In this document: in pieces, positions 8,691 to 16,808 of the stretch
Position numbering within the stretch: position 1 is the stretch's first letter
Layout: each line of letters starts with the position of its first letter
Source: Thraustochytrium sp. TN22
Lineage: Eukaryota; Sar; Bigyra; Thraustochytrida; Thraustochytriidae
Direction of reading: 5' to 3'
Length of the DNA: 27,994 bases
NCBI GenBank assembly: GCA_013306675.1
Contig: JABLUY010000358.1
Location: 1 to 27,994, forward strand
Program-made: the position numbers and the translations under genes
The notes under the pieces: model-generated
Databases searched by the model: none
Seen by the model: the letters and a program-made list of their open reading frames with translations, nothing else
What the model was told of the DNA's origin: nothing

Positions 8691-9237
8691 CTCGTGCCGC
8701 GTGAGACCTGTGCTCTGCAGCACAGGGAGGACTTGCTCTTGTCGTTGGCCAGGGTGGCGTCAGGCCCTGGCAGACGGAGGACCGCCTGCTCGGGTGCGGC
8801 ATGCAGTGCGATGTGATGTAGGATCCGAGGCATCTGGCGAGGCAATGAGAATCGCTTCTAGCCTTGCGTCATGACTTGGTCTCGCTGTCGTCAGGAAGGG
8901 TTCGTGGACACTGCAAGCTTTCGGCGCGCCGCGAGCGTAGAGTAGCTTACGGCGCGTTTTGGATAAGGCAAGCGAGCCTCATTGTCGTCAAGCCAGGGTG
9001 AGCGCTCAAGCCTGCAGCGCGCCGGGCGCGATGAAGAAGCTTCTGGCGCAATATGCAGACTTCCTGCGCGATGCACAAGCTTCTGGCGCAATGCAAGCTT
9101 CCGGCGTGCATAGGCTTGCGATGCGCTGCGATGCTACGGCCGTCAAGTACTCAATCTCGCCAAAGCTTGCAATACTCTGCAGGGCCTGCGCTCGCTCGTC
9201 GCTGCTGCGCGTTGACCCCCTCCATGTTTGCGATGAC
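8691..9237. other. Low-information spacer with short AAGCTT-containing repeats
   Basis: No gene is recognised. CAAGCTTCTGGCGCAAT-like sequences occur near 9036 and 9078, with weaker relatives near 8920 and 9098, giving short irregular direct repeats. The weak open frames on each strand have no recognisable protein features. Confidence 0.5.
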
Positions 9238-9389
9238 AGCGAGAGTTCGTCGAGGCGGCCTCTCAACATGTCGCTTCGCTTGGTTGTGACCGTGACTGGC
9301 ATCACACCGACGGTCGAGAACCCTCGCTCGCGAGTCGCGTTGGGCCGCCAGCGGGGCGTCCGCAGCGGCCTCCCGAAGCTCGAGGTCAT
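9238..9389 (-). mobile_element. Probable hAT-family transposase C-terminal remnant
   Basis: On the minus strand the translation contains ATRERGFSTVG followed by VTTKRSDMLRGRLDEL. This matches the order of the hAT dimerisation region: an S/ERxFS-x2-G motif, then a basic KR.. segment, then L-x-xx-(D/V)-x-L. The usual transposase body is missing: the frame is closed by a TAG just above 9389, and nothing upstream or downstream resembles the catalytic core. It is therefore a decayed fragment. The motif is short, so chance resemblance in GC-rich DNA cannot be excluded. Confidence 0.4.
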
Positions 9390-9848
9390 CCTAGCCAGCT
9401 ACGCCTAGGCCTTCAAGTTGGTTCAAGTTCCCCCTCCCACGCCCGGTGGCCGGTCGGCTCGGGTCGAGCCATCATCTTGCGCCAAGCCACCGCCACGCCT
9501 GGGCCAGAATCTAGGCGTGCATCTGCGCAGTGGCAGCCCGCGCATCGGGCTGCGGACACTGCAGTGGACCGTGGACTCTCAAGACTGACTGATAATTATG
9601 GGACACGCGCTGGCGCCCAGGCTGCTCCTAAGGCCTCGCGGGCCACCGCCGTCGGCACCGTGGCCTGGCCGGCCATGTTCGGCCAGCGGTACCAGGCCAA
9701 CGCAGCCAGCCTGACAGTGAGCGCCTTTTTCTCTGAGTCGCGCACGGCCCAGATCGTAGAGAAGGTACGGAAGCAACGTAAGTGAGCTTAGTGTCTCGCT
9801 ATGCTTGCACGACAGTCAAAGCGTTGCTTGGTTGATCTCGCGAGCAGA
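9390..9848. other. Spacer upstream of the cysteine-module gene
   Basis: No gene is identified. The plus strand has one open stretch (9477-9785) with a non-ATG start, ending in a moderately protein-like segment (SLTVSAFFSESRTAQIVEKV); its function is unknown and it may be a remnant. The right part presumably contains the promoter of the downstream secreted-protein gene. Confidence 0.4.
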
Positions 9849-10778
9849 CCGCAAATTGCGGGCGCAGCGCGGGACGTGCTGGGAGACGGCAGCGTGAGAC
9901 TGACTGCACCAGGACGGGGAGCGATGGCCGGGGCAGGGCGCATGAAGCTCGCGGCGCTGGTCGCGGTAGGGGTGGCGGCGACGAGGCCGGCGACGGCGCA
10001 GGTGTGCAACGGCGGGTCCTTCACGGGGTTCTGCTCTGCTGAGCTTGTGGCGTGCGCGATGAACCCGATGTGCGACTACGACAGGTACGAAGACATCTGG
10101 GACGTGAGCAACATGACGGAGCTGGTGGATGCGTACGAGGACCTGGAGCGCTCTTCGGAGGAGGGGCAGAGCCTCCTGCGGTGCCTGGGCTGCCATGCGG
10201 AGCAGAACTGCACGTCCATCATTGGGTCTTACGAGCTGCGTGAGTTCCTGATCGATGTCGAGGCTTGCAAGATCCCGGTGGCCGTCCCAGATCCGCTGCC
10301 TCTGCCCGGTGAGACCCAGGTCTGCAACGCGGGCTCCTTTACGGGGTTTTGTATCGACGAAATACAGGCGTGCGTGTTAAGTCCGAGGTGCGACGAGCTC
10401 GCGTACTACGACCTCTGGGAGGCGGCGAATGAGACAGAGGTGATCAGTCTGGTTGAAGATCTGGGACGTTCGTCCGAGGATGGAGAAAACCTGCTGCGCT
10501 GCCTGGGCTGTCACGCTGAGCGGAATTGCTCGCTCATCCTTGGGCCCTACGACTTTCGCGAAGTCTTGGTTGAACTGGAGGCCTGCGACATCCCTGTGGC
10601 GGTCCCTGATGGACCGGCGCCGGCCACCCCGCCGCCGGTGACCACCGGAAGCACGGACCCGCCGGTCTCGTCAGCTAGGTCGGCTCCCACGTCCGTCACG
10701 CTCTGCGTGGCTGCCGTCGTAAGTACGCTTCTGGCTGCGCATGCATGGCCATGAAAGAAGACGTGCCGCTGCATGGCT
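9849..10778. repeat. First copy of a tandem segmental duplication
   Basis: Homology with 11041-11869 begins at ACCGCAAATTGC upstream of the gene and runs past the stop codon to the TGAAAGA...GGCT sequence. It therefore includes 5' flank, complete coding sequence and a little 3' flank. The start codons of the two copies are 1209 bp apart. Confidence 0.8.
9942..10754 (+). CDS. Secreted, probably GPI-anchored protein with two eight-cysteine modules
   Basis: A 270-residue protein of no recognised family. A signal peptide is visible (MKLAALVAVGVAATRPATA, likely cut before Gln20). Two modules follow, residues 22-109 and 128-215, each with spacing C-x8-C-x6-C-x5-C-x36-C-x2-C-x5-C-x18-C. Shared motifs are QVCN-G-SFTGFC, LLRCLGCHAE-NC and an acidic helix-like spacer. 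Four N-glycosylation sequons occur (NMT, NCT, NET, NCS). A Pro/Thr/Ser-rich linker leads to a hydrophobic C-terminal tail at about 251-270, which suggests GPI addition or membrane anchoring. The ATG at 9942 is preferred over 9924 because the duplicated copy keeps only this one. Even cysteine numbers and the identical spacing suggest four disulfides per module. It may be a surface or wall protein; its function is unknown. Confidence 0.8.
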   Translation: MKLAALVAVGVAATRPATAQVCNGGSFTGFCSAELVACAMNPMCDYDRYEDIWDVSNMTELVDAYEDLERSSEEGQSLLRCLGCHAEQNCTSIIGSYELREFLIDVEACKIPVAVPDPLPLPGETQVCNAGSFTGFCIDEIQACVLSPRCDELAYYDLWEAANETEVISLVEDLGRSSEDGENLLRCLGCHAERNCSLILGPYDFREVLVELEACDIPVAVPDGPAPATPPPVTTGSTDPPVSSARSAPTSVTLCVAAVVSTLLAAHAWP

Positions 10779-11040
10779 TACCAACCCGGTCGACGCGACC
10801 ACTCCACTGCACACTGCAAGGAACTGCTGAAGGTAGCAACAATGTTTCTCGATCTTGAATGTTTTCAAGCCTGCATTGGCATCGCCGGGGCGAGCGTCCG
10901 AAAGGTGCGGCGCGAGCCAGTGGGTGATCAAGTAGACGGATCCAAAGGCCATGGCGAGGAGGATGTCGACGCCTGCATCGACCCCGGTAAAGACGGCACT
11001 GGGTACCCACCTGGTACCTGGATACTGGTACGCGGGCACC
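10779..11040. other. Spacer between the duplicated copies
   Basis: This lies between the two duplicated segments. Its middle is the fragment of the five-helix membrane protein gene listed separately; no intact gene is present. GGTAC-containing short repeats (GGGTACCCACCTGGTACCTGG) occur near 11000-11021. Confidence 0.6.
10885..11000 (-). pseudogene. C-terminal fragment copied from the five-helix membrane protein gene
   Basis: This stretch is nearly identical to 15010-15137, the 3' end of the intact gene at 15004-16071. The shared core includes CCGAAAGGTGCGGCGCG and AGACGGATCCAAAGGCCATG. On the minus strand it still encodes VFTGVDAGVDILLAMAFGSV, matching the last membrane segment of the parent. 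Only about the last 40 codons are present and the stop context is altered, so it cannot make the protein. It is in the same orientation as the parent, about 4.1 kb away. Confidence 0.85.
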
Positions 11041-11869
11041 ATACCGCAAATTGCCGCCGCAATCATTGATGCCAGTGAGGCTGTGCTAGAAGACTGCAGC
11101 ATGAGAGTGAGACTGTACCGGGACGGGGAGCAACATCCGGGGCGGGGCGCATGAAGCTCGCGAAGCTGGTCGCGATAGGGGTGGCGGCGACGAGGCCCGC
11201 CACGGCGCAGGTGTGCAACGGCGGGTCCTTCATGGAGATCTGCTATGATGAGTATCGGGCGTGCGTGTTGAACTCGATGTGCGACAACCTCAGGCATGGA
11301 GACCTGTGGGACGCGAGCGACATGACGGAGCTGGTGGGTGCGTACGAAGACCTGGAGGAGGGGCAGACCCTCCTGCGGTGCCTGGACTGCCACGCGGAGC
11401 AGAACTGCACGTCCACTAATGGATCTTACGGACTGCGTGAGTTCCAGATCGAAGTCGAGGCTTGCAGGATCCCGGTGGCCGTCCCGACTGCCTTTGCCCG
11501 ACGAGATCAAGGTCCGCAACGGGGGCGCCTACGCGGGTTCCTGTTTCGACGACATCCTGGCGTGCGTAGATAATGCGAGGTACGACGAGCTCGCGTTCGC
11601 CTGGGCTGAGGCGCTAAGAGGAACTGCTCGCTCATCCCTGGGGCCCTACGACTTTCGCGAGGTCGTGATTGAATTTTAAAAGCCCGCGACATCCCCGTTG
11701 CGACCTCTGATAGGCCAGCGCCGGCCACCCCACCGCCGATGACCATTGGAAGCACGAAGCCGCCTGTCTATCAGCTTACGCCGTCACGCCCTGTGTGGCT
11801 GCCGTCGTACGTACACTTTTGGCTGCGCATGCGGCATGGTCCTGAAAGATGATTCGCCGCTCCACGGCT
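11041..11869. repeat. Second copy of the tandem segmental duplication
   Basis: This segment corresponds to 9849-10778 but is about 100 bp shorter, mainly through loss of the middle of the second cysteine module. Flanking noncoding sequence is conserved on both sides of the coding region, which points to DNA-level duplication rather than retroposition. Confidence 0.8.
11151..11845 (+). pseudogene. Decayed tandem copy of the eight-cysteine-module gene
   Basis: The signal peptide (MKLAKLVAIGVAATRPATA) and first module are nearly intact, with all eight cysteines; the fourth-to-fifth cysteine spacing is 32 instead of 36 through an in-frame 12-bp loss. A one-base frame change near 11490, in the inter-module linker, moves the rest out of frame. 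In the shifted frame the start of module 2 is readable (RNGGAYAGSCFDDILAC) but about 45 codons of its middle are deleted, and a TAA follows near 11678. Sequence matching the Pro/Thr linker and hydrophobic tail continues to the old stop near 11845. As it stands the open frame from 11151 ends at 11573 and could at most give a secreted one-module protein of 140 residues with an unrelated tail. Confidence 0.85.
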
Positions 11870-12759
11870 TTCCTGTGCGCCGCTTGCAGCACGACGGACA
11901 TATACCGAGGGAGGTGAGGGGCGCGGGGTAGGCAAGTCAATCAAGGTTGAACGTGAGCATCGGCCGGCAAGTGAGCTCGATCAAGCGGCGGATGGGCCAT
12001 TTTTGACTCGGCTTGAAGGGCGAGAAGAGCATTGGGTGCTGATCAAACAGCAGTGTTCGCTTTCTAGGTTTGGTTTGCTCAACAAAATCGGCCTGCATCA
12101 CGGCTTCATCTTGATCGGATGCGTACCCGGGACCATGTCATCTAGGCCAGCCTCATAGCTTGAAACCCCCTTGGGTGTCGGGCGTCCCCTTCGTAACGCC
12201 GTCATTCACGTTGTTCCACGAGAACACAGGCAGGACTTTCATTGCGAAGAGTCGCTCGCGCCACTGAGGTCTTGCGTCGGTCCTCCCGGACGGGCGCCGG
12301 AGCCTGCTTGCATTGTCCGTGGTCAGCCTCACGGACACCCTCTCCATCTTGGCGTCCACATTCTTTGCCGAGGTTTCCTGCATGTCATACATTCTCGGCC
12401 CGTGATGTTGTTCTCTCTTTCTTTTCTATGAGATGAGGTCAATTGCGGGTCTGCGTGGCCTGCCCTCGGCCTCAGTTGCCCAGTTTGTCGGTCCCATGGA
12501 CGTCCCGGCCCCTGTACAAGTGCCCCCGAGGCGCCGTTGCCCCGCCTCCTCGCCTGCGGCTCCGCCTCGCTGCGCTGCAGTGGATTTCTCCGTCCGAGGA
12601 CTCCACCGCCCTGGCAACTGCATCCACACCCACCGGCCAATGGCCTGGACCGGGAAGCTCCTAGAGGCGCCCCGAAGCCTCAGACCGAGTCGAAAAAGGC
12701 GCTCCGAAGCCTCACTGACCGAGTCGAAAATTTTCATGGTCAGCTGACCCACACAGCCC
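11870..12759. other. Intergenic, no gene recognised
   Basis: Base composition is less GC-rich than in the flanking genes and short open frames on both strands show no family features. An imperfect direct repeat of about 40 bp occurs at about 12665-12740 (two GCGC-CCGAAGCCTCA...GACCGAGTCGAAAA units). Nothing else was seen. Confidence 0.5.
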
Positions 12760-12865
12760 CTGTGCGGCGCACGACACCGTGGTCCAGAACGCGCCTGCCA
12801 GCGCCACGGACGCTGGTCCGCTTGGGACACGAAGCGAAGCAAGCGGAGCCACACTGAGGAAACCA
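12760..12865 (+). repeat. Left arm of a 106-bp inverted repeat
   Basis: The reverse complement of this stretch matches 13510-13616 over its whole length with few differences, including an identical central core (GACCAGCGTCCGTGGCGCTG, continuing into GCAGGCGCG). The arms enclose 644 bp made mainly of two direct repeats of about 300 bp. Confidence 0.85.
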
Positions 12866-12882
12866 GGTGGCTTATGCGCAAG

Positions 12883-13185
12883 GTCGAGCTACCTCATCCT
12901 CGTCCAACGCGGTGGCTGAGCAACCAAAGAAGCAAGCGGGTTCTTGTCAAAAGGCGCAGATGGACGGCACAGCTCACTGGCGTCGCTACTGCCGTAACTG
13001 CCCCCCTGCCAAGGCTACGTGCTCAATCAACCTGCGCAGGGTTGGTCACGGCGCTGGCGGTCGGCAGCTCACCTGCGCGAGCCCGGCGGGGAGCTGCGTC
13101 AAGAACCCATCAGCCTGCTTGATGGCCTGGTCCGAGGGTTGCATTCTTGCCCACGAGGCTGCACCTGTGAGCCGCGTCGGTTGCT
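12883..13185. repeat. About 300-bp direct repeat, copy 1
   Basis: Opens with GTCGAGCT and matches 13186-13465 closely; the copies differ by small indels (for example GCGCAGATGG against GCTGTGCAGATGG). Minus-strand translation contains SDQAIKQADGFLTQLPAGL, which is protein-like, but stops and frameshifts break it. Confidence 0.85.
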
Positions 13186-13465
13186 GTCGAGCTGCCTCCT
13201 CGTCCAACGCGGTGGCTGAGCAACCAAAGAAGCAAGCGGGTTCTTGTCAAAAGGCTGTGCAGATGGACGGCAGCTCACTGGCGTCGCTACTGCCCCCCTG
13301 CCAAGGCTACGTGCTCAATCAACCTGCGCAGGGTTGGTCAAGGCGCTGGCGGTCGGCGGCTCACCTGCGCGAGCCCGGCGGGGAGCTGCGTCAAGAACCC
13401 ATCAGCCTGCTTGATGGCCTGGTCCGAGGGTTGCGTTCTTGCCCACAAGGCTGCACCTGTGAGCC
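13186..13465. repeat. About 300-bp direct repeat, copy 2
   Basis: Directly follows copy 1 and ends at CTGCACCTGTGAGCC, just before the right inverted arm. High identity to copy 1 indicates a recent tandem duplication. Confidence 0.85.
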
Positions 13466-13509
13466 CATGGCGGCTCGCCAGGCCTGGATTCTATTCGCGT
13501 CGCGATGCT

Positions 13510-13616
13510 TGGTTCCCTCAGAGGCTCCGCTTGCTTCTCTTCGTGTCACAAGTGGCGGACCAGCGTCCGTGGCGCTGGCAGGCGCGTCCTCGACCACGGT
13601 GCCGTGCGCCGCACAG
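13510..13616 (-). repeat. Right arm of a 106-bp inverted repeat
   Basis: Inverted relative to 12760-12865. It runs from TGGTTCCCTCAG to GCGCCGCACAG and adjoins the start of the third, diverged 300-bp repeat copy. Confidence 0.85.
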
Positions 13617-13628
13617 GTCGAGGCAAGC

Positions 13629-13973
13629 CGCTGCTCAATCAACCGGCGCAGGGTTGGTCAAGGCGGTGGCGGTCAGTTGACCTCCACGGTGGGGGCAGCC
13701 AACCGGCGCGCCACCGGCCAGCTCGGGGCGGCAGCCGTGAGCTTACGGTGTGCCCAAGAACGCGCTGCCGCCGAGCCGAGGCAGCCGAGGCGCACAACAA
13801 GCTGCCAGAGCGTGAGACTTTCTGGTCGGTTTGGTAGCCACCTGCAAGCCCGGCGGGGAGCTGTGGGAAGGCGTCCTCTGCACGCACAGCTGTCAAGAAC
13901 TCATCAGCCTGCTTGATGGCCTGCTCCGAGGATTGCGTTCTTGCCCACGAGGCTGCACCTGTGAGCCGCGTCG
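13629..13973. repeat. About 300-bp direct repeat, diverged copy 3 with insertions
   Basis: Matches the right part of copies 1 and 2 in blocks: 13630-13680 (CTCAATCAACCGGCGCAGGG), about 13840-13863, and 13892-13973 (AGAACTCATCAGCCTGCTTG onward). The blocks are separated by about 150 and 25 bp of unrelated sequence. It lies outside the inverted arms. On the minus strand the protein-like TGAASWARTQSSEQAIKQAD is again readable. Confidence 0.75.
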
Positions 13974-15003
13974 CATAGCCTACATTCACCGTGAGCCACC
14001 TGACCGTCACAAGGCAATCTTGTTATTACCGGCCGCCCCAAGCCATTTTGCAGCTCCGACGCTCCACTGAGGACGTCAATTTGCCGCTGTGGTTCCACCT
14101 CAACGGAGCTAAACCGCTGGCAGACGCGCATCTTCGCAAGAGCTAGCTGCTTTCGAAAGGAGCTTCTCGAGGCAGACCTCAAGCTCGAGAGGGCCATGGG
14201 CAGCAAGCTACCAGGGTTCGAGCAGGAGCAGCAGCAAGAGGAGACGCGTCACGGCGCACGGGTGACGGCAAGCCCTTCTCAGCTTCAACAGGCAGCGCGC
14301 GGCGGCCACCGCCCGTGTTGGCGCAAGCGCGTCATCACAACGGGCGTGCTGCCGACTTTCACTGGCACCATGATCGTTGGTAACCCGACGCCCACGCCAC
14401 GCCAGAGCGCGTTGTAGGCGCACGACAGTCGTGCTTTCAAGGAGAGGTGGCAGTCACTGCACTGCAAGCTCGAGGCCCAGAAAAGAACGCCCGGTGCCAG
14501 CCGATTTGTTTGCAGATGCAAGTTCGCTCGTGCGCATTCACTTGTCATGCCTGACATCACGGCCTTCGCGCAGAGGCGCCTGGCGCTGCGCCTGACTCTG
14601 CCGGCTCCAGACCACCAGGATACGCTACTCTGTAAATACTGGCACTCCACTGCACGGTCCAACTCGAACGAGGTCGCTACGAACCTGGAACTCCTCGCCA
14701 CGCTTCGCCCAAAGAGCGGCGCGCAGACCGCGAAGGTATGCAAGTGATAAGCAATGATCAACGGCGACCGCCGAGATTCCACAAGGCCCAGGATAACTGC
14801 ACGGACGAGCGGCGCAACGAGCACGGCTGGGCGCGCAGGCCCAAGCACGGCCAGCTCTATGGCGCCAAGTTCAGCATGGCGCCTTTTTTCGAATCTCTTT
14901 CGTCTCGTCTTCGAGGCGGGCGCCAAGAACAGGGGCGCCAAGCACACCGCCTCGGCCATCCTCGAGTACTTGGAGGGACAGTACCTGCTCGTTTCTGATG
15001 ATT
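13974..15003. other. Spacer with possible decayed coding sequence near its right end
   Basis: No intact gene is recognised. Near 14738-15003 the plus strand reads HGQLYGAKFSMAPFFESL in one frame and then, after a T-run near 14884-14889, GAKNRGAKHTASAILEYLEG in another. This looks like a frameshifted gene remnant. A second moderately protein-like stretch is at 14547-14747. Neither was assigned to a family. Confidence 0.35.
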
Positions 15004-16071
15004 CTACATGGCCGGGGTTAAAGTCCGAAAGGTGCGGCGCGGCGCGAGCCAGTGGGTGACCGCGTAGACGGATCCAAAGGCCATGGCGAGGAGGATGCCG
15101 ACGCCTGCGTCGACCCCGGTAAAGACGCTAAGCACTGCATACCAGCAACCAAGACCAACTACGACCAGCAGCCAGGCGACGCAGTTGGAGATCTTGCGCA
15201 TCATGTCGGCACGCTCGTGCAAAGAGCACAGAGCCACCAGGACGAAAAGGCAGAGGGAGGCAATGAGCACGCCCTGCGTGGACTCGACCATCTCACACTG
15301 CTCCTTGCCAGGAATGGGAACGAAGGTTCGAAGTTTTGAGACCACCAAGTCAATGGTTGGCTCGGAGACCACGTCGCAATAATCCTCCCAGGATACACCG
15401 TGCGACGCGAACTCGACGCCGTCAACGCTCGGATAGTCGATATCGTCGGAGTACTCAGGTGGGATCGGATACAGGGTGATGGCGACGGTCAGATTGTACA
15501 GGCTCGCGCCAACGGTCATGGTGTAAATGGTCTGGCCCAAAAATGTATAATGGTACTCGGCTTGCGTCATGTTGACGGCGCCAGAGACGACGATAGCGAG
15601 CAGCAGAATGCTGACGAGGCTGCGTGCGAGGGCGCGCTTGTCCGGGTTGATTGATTGGTCATTGAGTGCAACAAGCCGAGAACTGGTGGACCCCGCGGCC
15701 GGAGCCTGCTGCTCTTTGTCGTCGTTGGCGGCGCCACCCACAGCGACCGTGGTAGCCACCATGGGCACAGGCCAGGCATGAGCGCTCCGCTGCTGCTGCT
15801 GGCGCACAATGCACGCGACAATCGCGAGAAACGCAATCACCACGCACACGATCGCAACCACCACGAGCAGGCATAGCGAGCCGACATTGCCGCCGATGCA
15901 GTCGCATCCGTCACCACCCATGCAGAAGCCGCCAGTCGAAGACGACGTCGTGGTCGTCGTCGCGGTCGTCGTGCAGGTGTAGCCCACGCATACTCCATTC
16001 AAGCAGCTGGCGTTGGTCAGGGTCTCGCCCGCCGCACAGAGCGCCCCGCACGTGTTCCAGCACGAGCTCAT
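15004..16071 (-). CDS. Membrane protein with cysteine-rich N-terminus and five hydrophobic segments
   Basis: A 355-residue protein with no recognised family. Residues 1-62 hold ten cysteines and a Thr/Ser run (about 33-46) that could be O-glycosylated. Hydrophobic segments are at about 63-89, 146-168, 257-275, 288-308 and 314-332. The stretch between segments 2 and 3 (about 169-256) is rich in acidic residues and tyrosine, contains two NxT sequons (NMT, NLT) and is probably outside the cell or in a lumen. A QQQQ linker and basic residues follow segment 1, which suggests a cytosolic loop. No classical signal peptide precedes the cysteine-rich part, so an upstream exon may be missing. The last 40 codons recur as a fragment at 10885-11000. 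Function unknown. Confidence 0.7.
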   Translation of the reverse strand: MSSCWNTCGALCAAGETLTNASCLNGVCVGYTCTTTATTTTTSSSTGGFCMGGDGCDCIGGNVGSLCLLVVVAIVCVVIAFLAIVACIVRQQQQRSAHAWPVPMVATTVAVGGAANDDKEQQAPAAGSTSSRLVALNDQSINPDKRALARSLVSILLLAIVVSGAVNMTQAEYHYTFLGQTIYTMTVGASLYNLTVAITLYPIPPEYSDDIDYPSVDGVEFASHGVSWEDYCDVVSEPTIDLVVSKLRTFVPIPGKEQCEMVESTQGVLIASLCLFVLVALCSLHERADMMRKISNCVAWLLVVVGLGCWYAVLSVFTGVDAGVGILLAMAFGSVYAVTHWLAPRRTFRTLTPAM

Positions 16072-16808
16072 CGTTGCTCAGCTTGGGCTGTCAAAAAGGG
16101 ATCTGCAGCTGACTGCCATTTGGCGGAGCCTGGCGGCACTGTATGGCTGCCGTGTCAATCACACGTGACCGATGCACAAACAAGTGCCAGAGTCCTGATG
16201 ATCGAGCCAGGGTCGAGGGCGGCACTGGCGCTGTCACGGTAAGTAGGCCCGTGCACAAACACCTGACCGAGTCTCCATTGCCAGTGCCGGGGTCGGACTC
16301 GTCGGAGGCAGCACTGGCACTGCCACGGTCACGGTAAGGCTGCCGTATCGATCACCCGTGACCCATGCACAAACGCTTGACTGAGTCGGATTCGGATACC
16401 ATGAATCCATGATGTGCGACGTGCGTGCGCCTAATCCTTCACCTACCTGGCCACACAGGGCCCCCGGGGCTCCAAGGGCCAGCAGCCACCGCCAGCCACC
16501 CACCTTCAACTTGAAGTTGTGCTTGCCTGCTTGCACCGGCTCGGCCGGACGCGCCTCTTGCACCCTCCGCGAACGTCGACCGCCAGGCTCCGTGCCAGCA
16601 CGCGCGCGGCTTGGCGCGGCTTGGAGCGGCTTGCACAACTCGGAGGTGCACGTGCAGCCAACCTGCGAGGGAAGCAAACACGCGAACCGGCTCTCACTTG
16701 CAGGGCACTGCTGAGCGCCGCTGCTCCACTGTCAGGCCATTTAGCCTGTGAGCCAAGCTTGCTTACAATGATGACTTCACCGAGGACAAAGAAGCATCGT
16801 ACTATCCT
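16072..16808. other. Spacer with imperfect direct repeats
   Basis: GGCTGCCGTRTCRATCAC-CGTGACC-ATGCACAAAC occurs at about 16143-16180 and again at 16336-16373, with a shorter relative (GTGCACAAACACCTGACCGAG) at about 16249-16270. CACTGGC-CTG-CACGGTAAG follows two of them. A CGGCTTG triplication is near 16608-16634. No gene was recognised. Confidence 0.6.

Larger units (their letters stand above)
12760..13616. mobile_element. Candidate foldback-type element
   Basis: Long imperfect inverted arms (12760-12865 and 13510-13616) flank an interior of two direct repeats (12883-13185, 13186-13465). This resembles the layout of foldback or non-autonomous inverted-repeat elements. No transposase is encoded and no target-site duplication is evident at the arm ends, so an inverted local duplication is an alternative. 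Confidence 0.35.

Noticed and set aside
7932-8816. Plus-strand 294-codon frame with 51-residue repeats
   Set aside because: It starts inside the ArfGAP zinc-finger region in antisense and is kept open by the 153-bp period; changes between copies are not biased to silent positions.
12426-14010. Several 80-350-codon frames in the direct-repeat region
   Set aside because: Open stretches change frame between repeat copies, and the inverted arms make similar frames appear on both strands; no family signal.
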